Part shown: in pieces, positions 1 to 5,654 of the stretch
Layout: every line of letters starts with the position of its first letter
Numbering within the stretch: position 1 is the first letter of the stretch
From: Gammaproteobacteria bacterium
GTDB taxonomy: Bacteria; Pseudomonadota; Gammaproteobacteria; Steroidobacterales; JABDKV01
Direction of reading: 5' to 3'
Assembly: GCA_029862285.1 (NCBI GenBank)
Contig: JAOTXR010000059.1
Span: forward strand, 1-8,829
DNA: 8,829 nt
The notes under the pieces: generated by a model
Seen by the model: the letters and a program-made list of their open reading frames with translations, nothing else
Database searches by the model: none
What the model was told of the DNA's origin: nothing
Position numbers and translations under genes: made by a program

Positions 1-367
1 GAACGCGAAAACCGCACTCGGCAGCAAGACGGCCTATCAGCTCCGGGCGTCGCTCGGTTCTGCGATTCTCGGCCAGCATCGGGTAAAGGGCGACTGTGCC
101 GTCGACATGCGTGGTTATCCAGTTGTTCGGAAACACCGCATCGGGGGTTTCGGGTTCGATCGTGTCGTCAAAAACGCAAACCTGTACGCCGGCTGCCGTC
201 AGTTTCGCGGCCAGCGCGTCGAACTCCCGATGTGCCGCCTCGAGTACCATTTCGACTGGCGGTATCTCATCCTTTTGAAAAGCATTGTCCGCTGCAGTCA
301 GCGGGTTCGCGGTGAACCGTAACGGACGTATCATCATTACGGCAGCAGCACTCTGGGTTTCGGTCAC
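1..367 (-). CDS. ctlX: CtlX-type citrulline/arginine amidinohydrolase, 5' part only
   Basis: This is the N-terminal 122 residues of a protein of the amidinotransferase/dimethylargininase fold; the rest lies beyond the left edge. Members of the CtlX group are described as citrulline-utilisation hydrolases, and the wider superfamily attacks guanidino or ureido groups through a late Cys and a His-Asp/Glu pair. The Cys would be in the missing part. Visible signatures are the N-terminal MIRPLRF strand with the following NP and NAFQ, then TPDAVFPNNW (about residues 74-83), THVDG (86-90) and LYPM followed by ENRRTERRPEL (94-110). FPNNW is the family hallmark. The first ATG is at 337, but homology appears to begin upstream (TQSAAAV before MMIRP), and an in-frame TAA sits at 380-382. 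I therefore chose the GTG at 367; no strong Shine-Dalgarno precedes it. The gene is divergent from the HIT gene, 172 bp away. Exact substrate (citrulline, arginine, other) cannot be fixed from this fragment. Confidence 0.82.
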   Translation of the reverse strand, partial: MTETQSAAAVMMIRPLRFTANPLTAADNAFQKDEIPPVEMVLEAAHREFDALAAKLTAAGVQVCVFDDTIEPETPDAVFPNNWITTHVDGTVALYPMLAENRRTERRPELIGRLAAECGFRV

Positions 368-400
368 AGAATATTCCGGTTACTCGGGCTAAGGCTGATA

Positions 401-417
401 CCGGTGCGGCACACCGG
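401..417. repeat. 6-bp inverted repeat in the ctlX/HIT divergent region
   Basis: CCGGTG (401-406) and CACCGG (412-417) are perfect inverted arms around a 5-nt centre. The element lies about 34 bp upstream of the GTG start chosen for the minus-strand ctlX gene. It could be a leader hairpin or a small operator. No T-tract follows on either strand, so it is not an intrinsic terminator. Its role is unknown. Confidence 0.35.
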
Positions 418-483
418 GCATTGTTGTAGCGCAGCATCGGGTCCGGCCATACGTGACTTTAGCATGTGCCGCAGCCCCGGAAC

Positions 484-513
484 TTGCCACCAGCGCCAAA
501 CGATCCCTAAACT
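484..513 (+). promoter_or_regulatory. Candidate sigma70 promoter for the HIT gene
   Basis: TTGCCA (484-489, 5 of 6 to TTGACA) is separated by 18 bp from TAAACT (508-513, 4 of 6 to TATAAT). This would place the transcription start near 520, leaving a leader of about 20 nt before the start codon at 540, with the Shine-Dalgarno sequence inside it. It was found by eye and there is no second line of support. Confidence 0.35.
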
Positions 514-539
514 GCAGGTGATCGAAAAGGAGACTGCGC

Positions 540-881
540 ATGAGCGAAAAATCCCTGTTCACACGGATTATCGACCGTGAGATCCCAGCGGAGATCGTAT
601 TCGAGGACGATCTCTGTATTGCGATACGTGACGTCAACCCGCAGGCGCCGTTGCACGTGCTGGTCATCCCAAAGCAACCGGTTACAAAAATCAGCGACGG
701 AGATTCCGGGGACGCCGGTTTGTTTGGTCATCTGCTGCTGACTGCCGCAGACATTGCCAGCCGCGAGGGCCACGAAGATTTTCGTCTGGTAATTAACAAC
801 GGCGCCGGTGCCGGCCAGTCAGTTTTTCATCTGCATGTGCACGTCCTGGCCGGGCGCGGTCTGGGCTGGCCGCCGGGTTAG
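540..881 (+). CDS. hinT: HIT-family nucleotide hydrolase, HinT-like purine nucleoside phosphoramidase
   Basis: At 113 residues this is a full-length histidine-triad protein of the HINT branch. These are homodimeric cytosolic enzymes that hydrolyse AMP-N phosphoramidates and aminoacyl-adenylate by-products. The triad HLHVHVL lies at residues 97-103; H99, the middle histidine, is the expected nucleophile. It is followed by GRGLGWPPG at the very C terminus, the usual HINT ending. Upstream landmarks are FTRIIDREIPAEIVFEDD (7-24), the AIRDVNPQAPLHVLVIPK strand pair (28-45) and VINNGAGAGQSVFH (84-97). The start is well supported: AAAAGGAGA at 525-533 precedes the ATG by a normal distance. The stop is only 20 bp from the convergent SDR stop codon, and no hairpin terminator is visible between them. 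The family assignment is secure; the physiological substrate is unknown, as for most bacterial HinT proteins. Confidence 0.95.
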   Translation: MSEKSLFTRIIDREIPAEIVFEDDLCIAIRDVNPQAPLHVLVIPKQPVTKISDGDSGDAGLFGHLLLTAADIASREGHEDFRLVINNGAGAGQSVFHLHVHVLAGRGLGWPPG

Positions 882-901
882 GAGGATACGACCCCCACGA
901 A

Positions 902-1792
902 CTAGGCGTCGGGTTTGGAACCCGCTGCGGACTTTTCGCGCGCACGTTCTTTGGCTGCCTGGGCACGCTTCCGGACTGCCTCATTACGCTCGACGTATTT
1001 CGCTTTTACCCGCATGCCCTTGCGCGCAAGCATGGGGCGCAGAAAATCAGCCAGCCATGGCATCAGGTAACCGGCGGTTGCCAGCTTTCCGGTCAATACC
1101 GGAACGGTCCGCTCCACCTTGCCATCTGCGGCGCACTCGAGAATCAGCCCGGCCACCTGGTTGGCAGTGCTGATTGGTTGGGAAAAAAAATAGTCTGGAA
1201 CCTTATCGATGTGATCCATAATAAAAGCGGTATCGATCGGACCCGGTGAAACGCATGACACGGTAATGCCGTACTCCGCCACTTCATCAGCCAATGCACG
1301 GCTAAAGGCACGCAACCCGAACTTCGTTGCAGAATAGGTCGCTTCTTCAGGCACAGGAATCTTCCCTGCAATAGAGGCTACATTAACTATGCTGCCGCCA
1401 CCGGCACGTTTGAAATGCTCGATTGCATAGCGGGAAAGTACTATCGGCGCACGCAGGTTTACATCGACTATCTGTGCCAGCTGAGCCGCCTCGATGGTCT
1501 CGGCAGGTCCACGATAGTTACAGCCGGCATTGTTGACCAGCACGTTGATGGCACCGAAGTGTCGCTCCGCACGATGCAGCATTTCCTTGCACGACGGTTC
1601 ATCGGCGACATCCATTGGTACTGCTACGCCACGATCGCCAAACTCGTAGGCAATTGCCTCGACGGCCTCCTGGCCACGGGCCACCAGTACCAGTTTTGCG
1701 CCTTCTGCCGCAAACTGCCGGGCAGCCGACGCGCCAACGCCGGCTGATGCACCGGTAATAACAACGACTTTGTCCTGGAATTGCCCAGACAT
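902..1792 (-). CDS. Short-chain dehydrogenase/reductase (classical SDR)
   Basis: This 296-residue NAD(P)-dependent oxidoreductase has a classical SDR Rossmann fold. Its signatures are the TGASAGVG cofactor loop (13-20), D61-V62 contacting adenine, NNAG (87-90), the catalytic N112, S140, Y153 and K157 (YSATK), and the PGPIDT turn (183-188). Residues 1-230 cover the SDR domain. The remaining 65 residues are an extension that includes a hydrophobic stretch, GYLMPWLADFLRPML (241-255), then a very basic Lys/Arg/Ala tail. Such tails occur in membrane-associated SDRs, so peripheral membrane attachment is possible but unproven. The residue after beta-strand 2 is Arg in LVARG (36-40), which mildly favours NADP(H). 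The ATG at 1792 follows a GGGGAG ribosome-binding site (1798-1803). The gene lies 49 bp downstream of the response-regulator stop on the same strand and may share its transcript. The substrate cannot be predicted. Confidence 0.88.
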   Translation of the reverse strand: MSGQFQDKVVVITGASAGVGASAARQFAAEGAKLVLVARGQEAVEAIAYEFGDRGVAVPMDVADEPSCKEMLHRAERHFGAINVLVNNAGCNYRGPAETIEAAQLAQIVDVNLRAPIVLSRYAIEHFKRAGGGSIVNVASIAGKIPVPEEATYSATKFGLRAFSRALADEVAEYGITVSCVSPGPIDTAFIMDHIDKVPDYFFSQPISTANQVAGLILECAADGKVERTVPVLTGKLATAGYLMPWLADFLRPMLARKGMRVKAKYVERNEAVRKRAQAAKERAREKSAAGSKPDA

Positions 1793-1841
1793 GAGAGCTC
1801 CCCGGCTGATACCCGGGATAATTCTAGTCTACTGGCGGGAT

Positions 1842-2516
1842 TTAGATGATTTTTTGCAGGCTGTAGCCGCGGCGGTAGACAGAGATCAGGCGCCAGCCGC
1901 TGCCGCCGTCGAGTTCCAGTTTCTTGCGCAAGCGACTGATATGCGTGTCAACGGTACGACTCAGCAAGAGCCGATCGTTGCCCCAGATCGACTCCAGAAT
2001 GTGGTTGCGGGAAACCAGCTGATCCCGACGTTGAAAGAGAAACAGCGCCATTTCAAACTCACGTGCGGTCAGCTTGATGGTCTTGCCTCGCAGCGCGATG
2101 GTGCAATTTTCAATATCGATTTCGAACGGCCTGATGTCACTCAGGTTACGCATCTCCGATCTTCGACCCAAAGCACGAATCCGCGCCAGAAATTCGCCAT
2201 GGCGAAGAGGCTTGCGCACGTAGTCATCGGCGCCTTTGCTGAGAGCATCCACGGCATCGTTTTCCGTGTCCTTGACCGTTACAACCATAACTGACGGCCC
2301 ACCATGAGCGATCGCACGATAGCGGCCGATCAGCTCCAGCCCGTCGAGGTCAGGCAACATCCAGTCCAGAATCAATAAATCGTAGCTTTCCTTGGCAACC
2401 GATTTCAGAAACCCATCCGCATTGGCATAGGTGCGCGCAGGAAACCCGGCTTCGCCGAGCCAGGACTCAATCAGATGAGCTTGCTGCTGATCATCTTCCA
2501 CGACAGCTATGCGCAT
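1842..2516 (-). CDS. OmpR/PhoB-family response regulator (orphan in this window)
   Basis: This is a 224-residue two-domain transcription regulator. The receiver domain spans residues 1-118: acidic pair D8-D9, phosphoacceptor D51 in LLILDWMLPDLDG, switch T80 and K102 in VRKPL. A winged-helix DNA-binding domain spans 126-220, with LTAREFEMALFLF (149-161), the recognition helix RTVDTHISRLRKKL (187-200) and the wing RRGYSL (215-220). All phosphorylation residues are present, so it should be switched by a histidine kinase. No kinase is encoded in this window on either side. I chose the ATG at 2516, where the receiver fold begins (MRIAVVEDD). In-frame GTG (2528) and TTG (2537) codons would add 4 or 7 residues, and none has a strong ribosome-binding site. 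It is divergent from the small gene at 2774 and lies upstream of the SDR gene. Its target genes are unknown. Confidence 0.92.
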   Translation of the reverse strand: MRIAVVEDDQQQAHLIESWLGEAGFPARTYANADGFLKSVAKESYDLLILDWMLPDLDGLELIGRYRAIAHGGPSVMVVTVKDTENDAVDALSKGADDYVRKPLRHGEFLARIRALGRRSEMRNLSDIRPFEIDIENCTIALRGKTIKLTAREFEMALFLFQRRDQLVSRNHILESIWGNDRLLLSRTVDTHISRLRKKLELDGGSGWRLISVYRRGYSLQKII

Positions 2517-2675
2517 TTTCTCAGACACTGTAATCAACCAACTCTGTTATGTTCTGGCCTGCACGTTCCACGAACGCAGCGGTTGGCCATGGGCTATATT
2601 GCCAGCGTTCGATTATTGACTGCATCGACTCTCAGTACAGCAATCTGGACTTTTGTTTGCAGATTTTCACCGGAG

Positions 2676-2687
2676 TGCACATGTGCA
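2676..2687. repeat. Perfect 12-bp palindrome TGCACATGTGCA
   Basis: TGCACATGTGCA is identical to its reverse complement over 12 bp. It sits about 87 bp upstream of the small gene's ATG and 160 bp upstream of the response-regulator start on the other strand. A dimeric regulator could bind it. OmpR/PhoB proteins usually bind direct repeats, so the neighbouring regulator is not the obvious ligand. Confidence 0.45.
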
Positions 2688-2695
2688 AAATTTCG

Positions 2696-2715
2696 TTTCC
2701 GGCACAGACCGGAAA
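2696..2715. repeat. 7-bp inverted repeat TTTCCGG-N6-CCGGAAA
   Basis: The perfect inverted arms TTTCCGG (2696-2702) and CCGGAAA (2709-2715) flank CACAGA. As DNA it resembles an operator dyad. As RNA on the plus strand it would form a 7-bp hairpin in the leader of the small gene at 2774. No T-tract follows, so it is not a terminator. Confidence 0.45.
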
Positions 2716-2729
2716 TATGCCCTGCGGTG

Positions 2730-2739
2730 AATACGTATT
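2730..2739. repeat. 10-bp palindrome AATACGTATT
   Basis: AATACGTATT is self-complementary over 10 bp and is the third dyad in the 64 bp from 2676 to 2739. The dyad centres are about 24 and 29 bp apart. It lies 34 bp before the ATG of the small gene, where a repressor or the ribosome-binding region could be affected. AT-rich 10-bp palindromes do arise by chance. Confidence 0.3.
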
Positions 2740-2773
2740 TCTCGCAAACCAGGCCGGAGACTATGATTAGCCC

Positions 2774-3043
2774 ATGAGTGAAGAGAAAAACACACTGGAG
2801 GAGCTTGTAGAAGGTCTCAGCCGTGAGCGTGACGAGCTGCGGGTGAAGCTGCAGCTGGCCAAGCAGGAAATTCGCGATCAGTGGGAACCGCTGGAAGACA
2901 AATGGAGCTCACTGGAAACCCGGATGCGTTCGCTCGGCGATGCAACCAGCGAAGCCGGCAAGGACGTGATAGCGGCGAGCAGGCTACTGCTCGACGAGAT
3001 CGGCGACGCCTACAAGGAAATCTGGAAAGAGATCAGGCGTTAG
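2774..3043 (+). CDS. Small, highly charged helical protein of unknown function
   Basis: This 89-residue protein has no signal peptide, membrane segment, cysteine or recognisable catalytic motif. It is rich in Glu, Lys, Arg, Asp and Leu, with almost no helix breakers except near residues 38 and 55. Residues 4-35 have heptad-like Leu spacing (LEELVEGLSRERDELRVKL), suggesting a coiled coil. W37-E38-P39 and W44 mark a conserved-looking middle, and the C-terminal half (60-89) is a second amphipathic helix ending KEIWKEIRR. It resembles short uncharacterised gammaproteobacterial proteins with a similar N-terminal pattern, but I cannot name the family. The nearest GGAG (2756-2759) is 14 nt from this ATG, longer than usual, and a four-codon frame lies between them and overlaps the start. 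The codon use and charge pattern look genuine. It precedes the dehydrogenase gene by 80 bp on the same strand. Confidence 0.75.
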   Translation: MSEEKNTLEELVEGLSRERDELRVKLQLAKQEIRDQWEPLEDKWSSLETRMRSLGDATSEAGKDVIAASRLLLDEIGDAYKEIWKEIRR

Positions 3044-3092
3044 GCATCAGCAAGGCTACTGCTATAACCGGCGTATGCTATTTTGCTCGTCG

Positions 3093-3110
3093 TGGGTGAC
3101 CTGCCACCCA
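3093..3110 (+). repeat. Inverted repeat just before the dehydrogenase ribosome-binding site
   Basis: TGGGTG (3093-3098) and CACCCA (3105-3110) form perfect 6-bp arms around ACCTGC. The repeat ends 3 nt before the GGGG (3114-3117) that serves as the Shine-Dalgarno sequence for the ATG at 3124. In mRNA it could fold next to the ribosome-binding site, and the CCACCC arm could instead pair with the GGGG-containing stretch. Regulation of translation is possible but unsupported by anything else. Confidence 0.35.
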
Positions 3111-3123
3111 TGCGGGGTAATAG

Positions 3124-4428
3124 ATGAGCATCTGGACAGATTCGGCGGACGCCTTTGGCGCAGTCCTGCGTGGAGCAGGCTTGCGGCGTGCGCTGGTCGC
3201 GGCCAATCGCGATAAGGACGGGTTTTATATCAGCGATCCGGTTATCGAACCGGTTGCCATGGCGCTCGCTGCCGATCCGGACTTTGATAACCACGCCGGA
3301 TGTTTTTTCGAACTCGGCGCAGAGAGCGGTCACTTGCTGTGTGCATTCATCCATCGCACCGAGCGGGGTCAGGCCGCCGGCGGTGTGCGGTTCTGGTCCT
3401 ATGCGGCCCTGGCCGATCTGGTCAATGACGGTCTGCGTCTGAGTCGTGCCATGGGACAGAAGAATGCACTGGCCGGGCTGTGGTGGGGTGGCGGCAAGGG
3501 CATCATTGCCCGCGAGCATGGACGCACATACGACGACCGCTTGCGTGCGACAGTGTTTCGCGACTACGGCCGCTTCATGTCCGGCTTGTCCGGTTGTTAT
3601 GTTACTGCCGAAGATGTCGGTACCCGGCCCGAAGACATGGCGGCAATTTTCAGCACAACGCGTCATACCACCTGCATTCCCCCGGCCCTCGGTGGCAGTG
3701 GTAATCCCGGTGTCCTGACCGCCCGTGGTGTCGTCGTGGCAATGGAGGCCGCGCTGGCCTACTGCAACAATGGGACGCTGGCCGGCAAGACTATTGCCAT
3801 GCAGGGTGCCGGCAATGTTGCGGTACATATGATCGACGAGTTACTGCAACGCAAAGTTGGCCGCGTGACCGCCTGTGATATCGATGCCGCTGCGCTGGAC
3901 AACGCCCGGCAGCACTTCCCAGGCGCACCGGTTGAATTTCTGCAGGTCGCACCGGGTGACAACGCGTTACTGGCAAACCAGTGTGACATCCTCGCGCCCA
4001 ACGCAATTGGCGCAATACTCAATCCGAATACGATACCGGCGATACGCGCGCCGATCGTCTGTGGTGCCGCCAATAATCAGTTACAGGACGCCACCCGCGA
4101 TGCAGCCGACCTGCAACGACATGGGATACTTTTCGTGCCGGATTTCCTGGCTAACCGGATGGGTATCGTCAATTGCGCCAACGAGCAGTATGGCGTGATT
4201 GCTCAAGATCCGGCCATTGACGCGCACCTCGATCGTGACAATCCCGCGGGAATATACAAGCGACTCCTGGAAGTTCTTGACCGCGCTGAGCAATCCGGCA
4301 GACCACCAGCGACTGAAGCGGCATTGCTCGCTGACGAGCTGGCCGGCCAGCCGCACCCCATCTGGGGCAATCGCGGCCAGTCGATCATTGATTCGCTGAT
4401 AGCCGGCGGCTGGGCACACGAGGCCTGA
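3124..4428 (+). CDS. Glu/Leu/Phe/Val dehydrogenase family amino-acid dehydrogenase
   Basis: This 434-residue protein is homologous to leucine, phenylalanine, valine and glutamate dehydrogenases, which reversibly deaminate an L-amino acid to a 2-oxoacid and ammonia with NAD(P)+. The N-terminal dimerisation/catalytic domain has AAGGVRFW (84-91), K113 in MGQKNALAGL, K125 in GGGKG (122-126) and catalytic D164 in TAEDVGT, then GGSGNPGVLTARG (190-202). The Rossmann domain has QGAGNV (227-232) and acidic D252/D254 after strand 2, favouring NAD+. CGAANNQL (313-320) is the usual nucleotide/substrate loop. TAEDVGT and SGNP make it closer to Leu/Phe dehydrogenases than to hexameric GDH. Unlike typical LeuDH, the PDFLANRMGIVNCANEQYG segment replaces the common NAGG-type sequence, and the protein is about 70 residues longer than LeuDH. 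GGGG at 3114-3117 supports the start. Substrate is uncertain; the gene stands without other amino-acid genes beside it. Confidence 0.9.
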   Translation: MSIWTDSADAFGAVLRGAGLRRALVAANRDKDGFYISDPVIEPVAMALAADPDFDNHAGCFFELGAESGHLLCAFIHRTERGQAAGGVRFWSYAALADLVNDGLRLSRAMGQKNALAGLWWGGGKGIIAREHGRTYDDRLRATVFRDYGRFMSGLSGCYVTAEDVGTRPEDMAAIFSTTRHTTCIPPALGGSGNPGVLTARGVVVAMEAALAYCNNGTLAGKTIAMQGAGNVAVHMIDELLQRKVGRVTACDIDAAALDNARQHFPGAPVEFLQVAPGDNALLANQCDILAPNAIGAILNPNTIPAIRAPIVCGAANNQLQDATRDAADLQRHGILFVPDFLANRMGIVNCANEQYGVIAQDPAIDAHLDRDNPAGIYKRLLEVLDRAEQSGRPPATEAALLADELAGQPHPIWGNRGQSIIDSLIAGGWAHEA

Positions 4429-4439
4429 CGCGATACCCC

Positions 4440-4469
4440 TTGAGCCCGGCAAACCACTGAGGTTACAAT
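4440..4469 (+). promoter_or_regulatory. Candidate sigma70 promoter for cysH
   Basis: TTGAGC (4440-4445, 4 of 6 to consensus) and TACAAT (4464-4469, 5 of 6) are spaced by 18 bp, in the 122-bp gap between the dehydrogenase stop and the cysH ATG. The start of transcription would be near 4476, giving a 75-nt leader. It implies that cysH and ybjQ are not wholly dependent on the upstream gene. Confidence 0.5.
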
Positions 4470-4477
4470 CATTGCTG

Positions 4478-4490
4478 TGATGCAGCATCA
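4478..4490. repeat. Interrupted palindrome TGATGC-A-GCATCA at the predicted cysH start
   Basis: TGATGC (4478-4483) and GCATCA (4485-4490) are perfect arms around a single A. The element begins 8 bp after the predicted -10 hexamer, so a protein bound there would cover the transcription start. This is where a repressor operator would sit. It overlaps the next hairpin by two bases. Confidence 0.4.
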
Positions 4491-4507
4491 GCCGCGCGCC
4501 GCGGCTG
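4489..4507 (+). repeat. GC-rich 8-bp hairpin in the cysH leader
   Basis: CAGCCGCG (4489-4496) and CGCGGCTG (4500-4507) are perfect inverted arms with a 3-nt CGC loop, a very stable RNA hairpin if transcribed. It lies about 30 nt before the cysH Shine-Dalgarno (GGAGAA, 4539-4544). The bases after it are GCAACAAAATCCC with no T run, so it is not a standard intrinsic terminator for the dehydrogenase gene. It may protect the 5' end or a processed 3' end, or take part in a switch with the adjacent palindrome. Confidence 0.5.
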
Positions 4508-4550
4508 GCAACAAAATCCCGCCCAATTATTACTGCGTGGAGAACCGCAG

Positions 4551-5306
4551 ATGAGAAACTTGTCGGCCCAACTTCCACCTTGTGCACGCGAAGTTGATAG
4601 AAAGCTGTCGCTTGACGACTGCAACAGCATGCTGGCCGGACTGTCGGCACAGGATCGTATCGCCTGGGCAGTCGAGCATTTGCCCGGCAACCATGTATTG
4701 AGCAGTTCCTTTGGCGCCCAGTCTGCCGTCTCGCTGCATATCATGCATGAGCAGACACCAGTCATACCGGTCATTTTTATCGATACGGGCTATCACTTTC
4801 CCGAGACCTACCAGTTTGTCGATGAGTTGGTGGCCAGACTGGACCTGAACCTGCAGGTCTATCGCAGTCTGACCAGCGCGGCATGGCAGGAGACAAGGTT
4901 TGGACAACGTTGGCTGCAGGGCGTGGAAGGCCTGGATGCCTACAATCGCGAAAACAAAGTCGAACCAATGCAGCGTGCGATCAAGGAACTCAAGGCTCAG
5001 ACCTGGTTTGCAGGGCTGCGGCGCGATCAGTCGACATCGCGCCGCGGTGTACAATTTGTCACTTTGCAGGACGCCTGCTGGAAAGTGCATCCGATCGCGG
5101 ACTGGACCAATGATGACATCCATGAGTACCTGCAACAGCATGAATTGCCCTATCACCCACTGTGGCAGCAAGGCTATGTTTCGATTGGCGACATCCATAC
5201 CACGAAACCAATCAAGGATGTCGACGACATCAACGAAACGCGGTTTTTTGGACTAAAGCGCGAGTGTGGCCTGCACGATCCCAAACTGGGTCAATCGACA
5301 GAGTAG
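4551..5306 (+). CDS. cysH: Phosphoadenylyl-sulfate (PAPS) reductase, thioredoxin-dependent
   Basis: This 251-residue cytosolic enzyme reduces PAPS to sulfite and PAP with electrons from thioredoxin, a step of assimilatory sulfate reduction. It has an ATP-pyrophosphatase-like fold with the loop [10 protein letters not shown] (51-60), [11 protein letters not shown] (77-87), the substrate-binding [13 protein letters not shown] (152-164), [11 protein letters not shown] (184-194), YHPLWQQGY (201-209) and the C-terminal [14 protein letters not shown] (229-242). C239 is the redox nucleophile. The paired-cysteine motifs that bind [4Fe-4S] in APS reductases are absent: the [10 protein letters not shown] site carries no CC. 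The enzyme is therefore the PAPS-specific, cluster-free type (EC 1.8.4.8). The start is supported by TGGAGAA (4538-4544). Other sulfate-assimilation genes (cysDN, cysIJ) are not in the window. It sits 13 bp upstream of ybjQ and has an apparent promoter of its own. Confidence 0.96.
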   Translation: MRNLSAQLPPCAREVDRKLSLDDCNSMLAGLSAQDRIAWAVEHLPGNHVLSSSFGAQSAVSLHIMHEQTPVIPVIFIDTGYHFPETYQFVDELVARLDLNLQVYRSLTSAAWQETRFGQRWLQGVEGLDAYNRENKVEPMQRAIKELKAQTWFAGLRRDQSTSRRGVQFVTLQDACWKVHPIADWTNDDIHEYLQQHELPYHPLWQQGYVSIGDIHTTKPIKDVDDINETRFFGLKRECGLHDPKLGQSTE

Positions 5307-5319
5307 TGAGGTAGACAGC

Positions 5320-5640
5320 ATGATCCATTCGACAACGCCGACGTTACAAGGCAAGGAAATCACCAAATATCATGGGTTGGTCACTGGCGAAGCGATCCTC
5401 GGCGCCAATATCTTCAAGGACTTTTTTGCCAATATTCGCGACGTTGTGGGCGGTCGATCCGCAGCCTACGAAGGTGAATTGCAAAAAGCACGGACGATTG
5501 CCATAGAAGAAATGAGCCGCCATGCGGAAGATCTGGGTGCCAATGCTGTCGTCGGCATCGATCTCGACTATGAGACCGTCGGCTCACAATCCGCGATGAT
5601 GATGGTCAGCGTCAGCGGCACGGCCGTGTCTGTGCGCTAG
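5320..5640 (+). CDS. ybjQ: YbjQ/UPF0145 family protein
   Basis: This 106-residue protein matches the YbjQ family along its whole length: [11 protein letters not shown] at the N terminus, [20 protein letters not shown] (18-37), [17 protein letters not shown] (42-58), the helix to [16 protein letters not shown] (73-88) and [10 protein letters not shown] (93-102). Family structures show a compact, oligomeric alpha/beta domain, and Pfam calls it a putative heavy-metal-binding domain, though no function is firmly established. This protein contains no cysteine, so metal binding would need His or acidic residues. I set the start at the ATG at 5320, where family homology begins, preceded by TGAGGT (5307-5312). 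An in-frame ATG at 5266 would overlap cysH and adds no family sequence. The 13-bp spacing to cysH suggests one transcript. It converges with the DUF4442 gene, 14 bp apart. Confidence 0.93.
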   Translation: MIHSTTPTLQGKEITKYHGLVTGEAILGANIFKDFFANIRDVVGGRSAAYEGELQKARTIAIEEMSRHAEDLGANAVVGIDLDYETVGSQSAMMMVSVSGTAVSVR

Positions 5641-5654
5641 AAATCTGCAGGATT

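Larger units (their letters stand above)
2517..2773. promoter_or_regulatory. Divergent intergenic region with three dyad elements
   Basis: This 257-bp stretch, the longest non-coding gap here, separates the minus-strand response regulator from the plus-strand small gene, so it should hold both promoters. I see a TTGACT -35-like hexamer on the plus strand (2616-2621) but no convincing -10 at 16-18 bp. The half nearer the small gene carries three dyad-symmetric elements: a perfect 12-bp palindrome (2676-2687), a 7-bp inverted repeat with a 6-nt centre (2696-2715) and a 10-bp palindrome (2730-2739). Open frames of 73 and 100 codons cross the region but have cysteine-rich, low-plausibility translations and no ribosome-binding site, so I treat it as non-coding. 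Confidence 0.55.

Noticed and set aside
1799..1817. CCCGG...CCGGG hairpin between the response regulator and the SDR
   Set aside because: A 5-bp stem built on self-complementary CCGG, overlapping the SDR ribosome-binding site and lacking a T-tract; not a terminator.
2475..2777. Overlapping plus-strand open frames of 73 and 100 codons in the divergent intergenic region
   Set aside because: No ribosome-binding site, implausible composition rich in Cys, Arg, Thr and Ser, and one overlaps the response-regulator start on the other strand. The region carries dyads typical of non-coding control sequence.
3060..3080. TATAAC and TATGCT as -10 candidates before the dehydrogenase gene
   Set aside because: No acceptable -35 hexamer at 16-18 bp upstream of either.
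3040..3828. 262-codon minus-strand open frame opposite the dehydrogenase
   Set aside because: Antisense shadow of a gene with clear family motifs. Its translation is Gly/Thr/Gln/His-rich without domain features.
4530..5198. 222-codon minus-strand open frame opposite cysH
   Set aside because: Antisense shadow; the plus-strand cysH is unambiguous.
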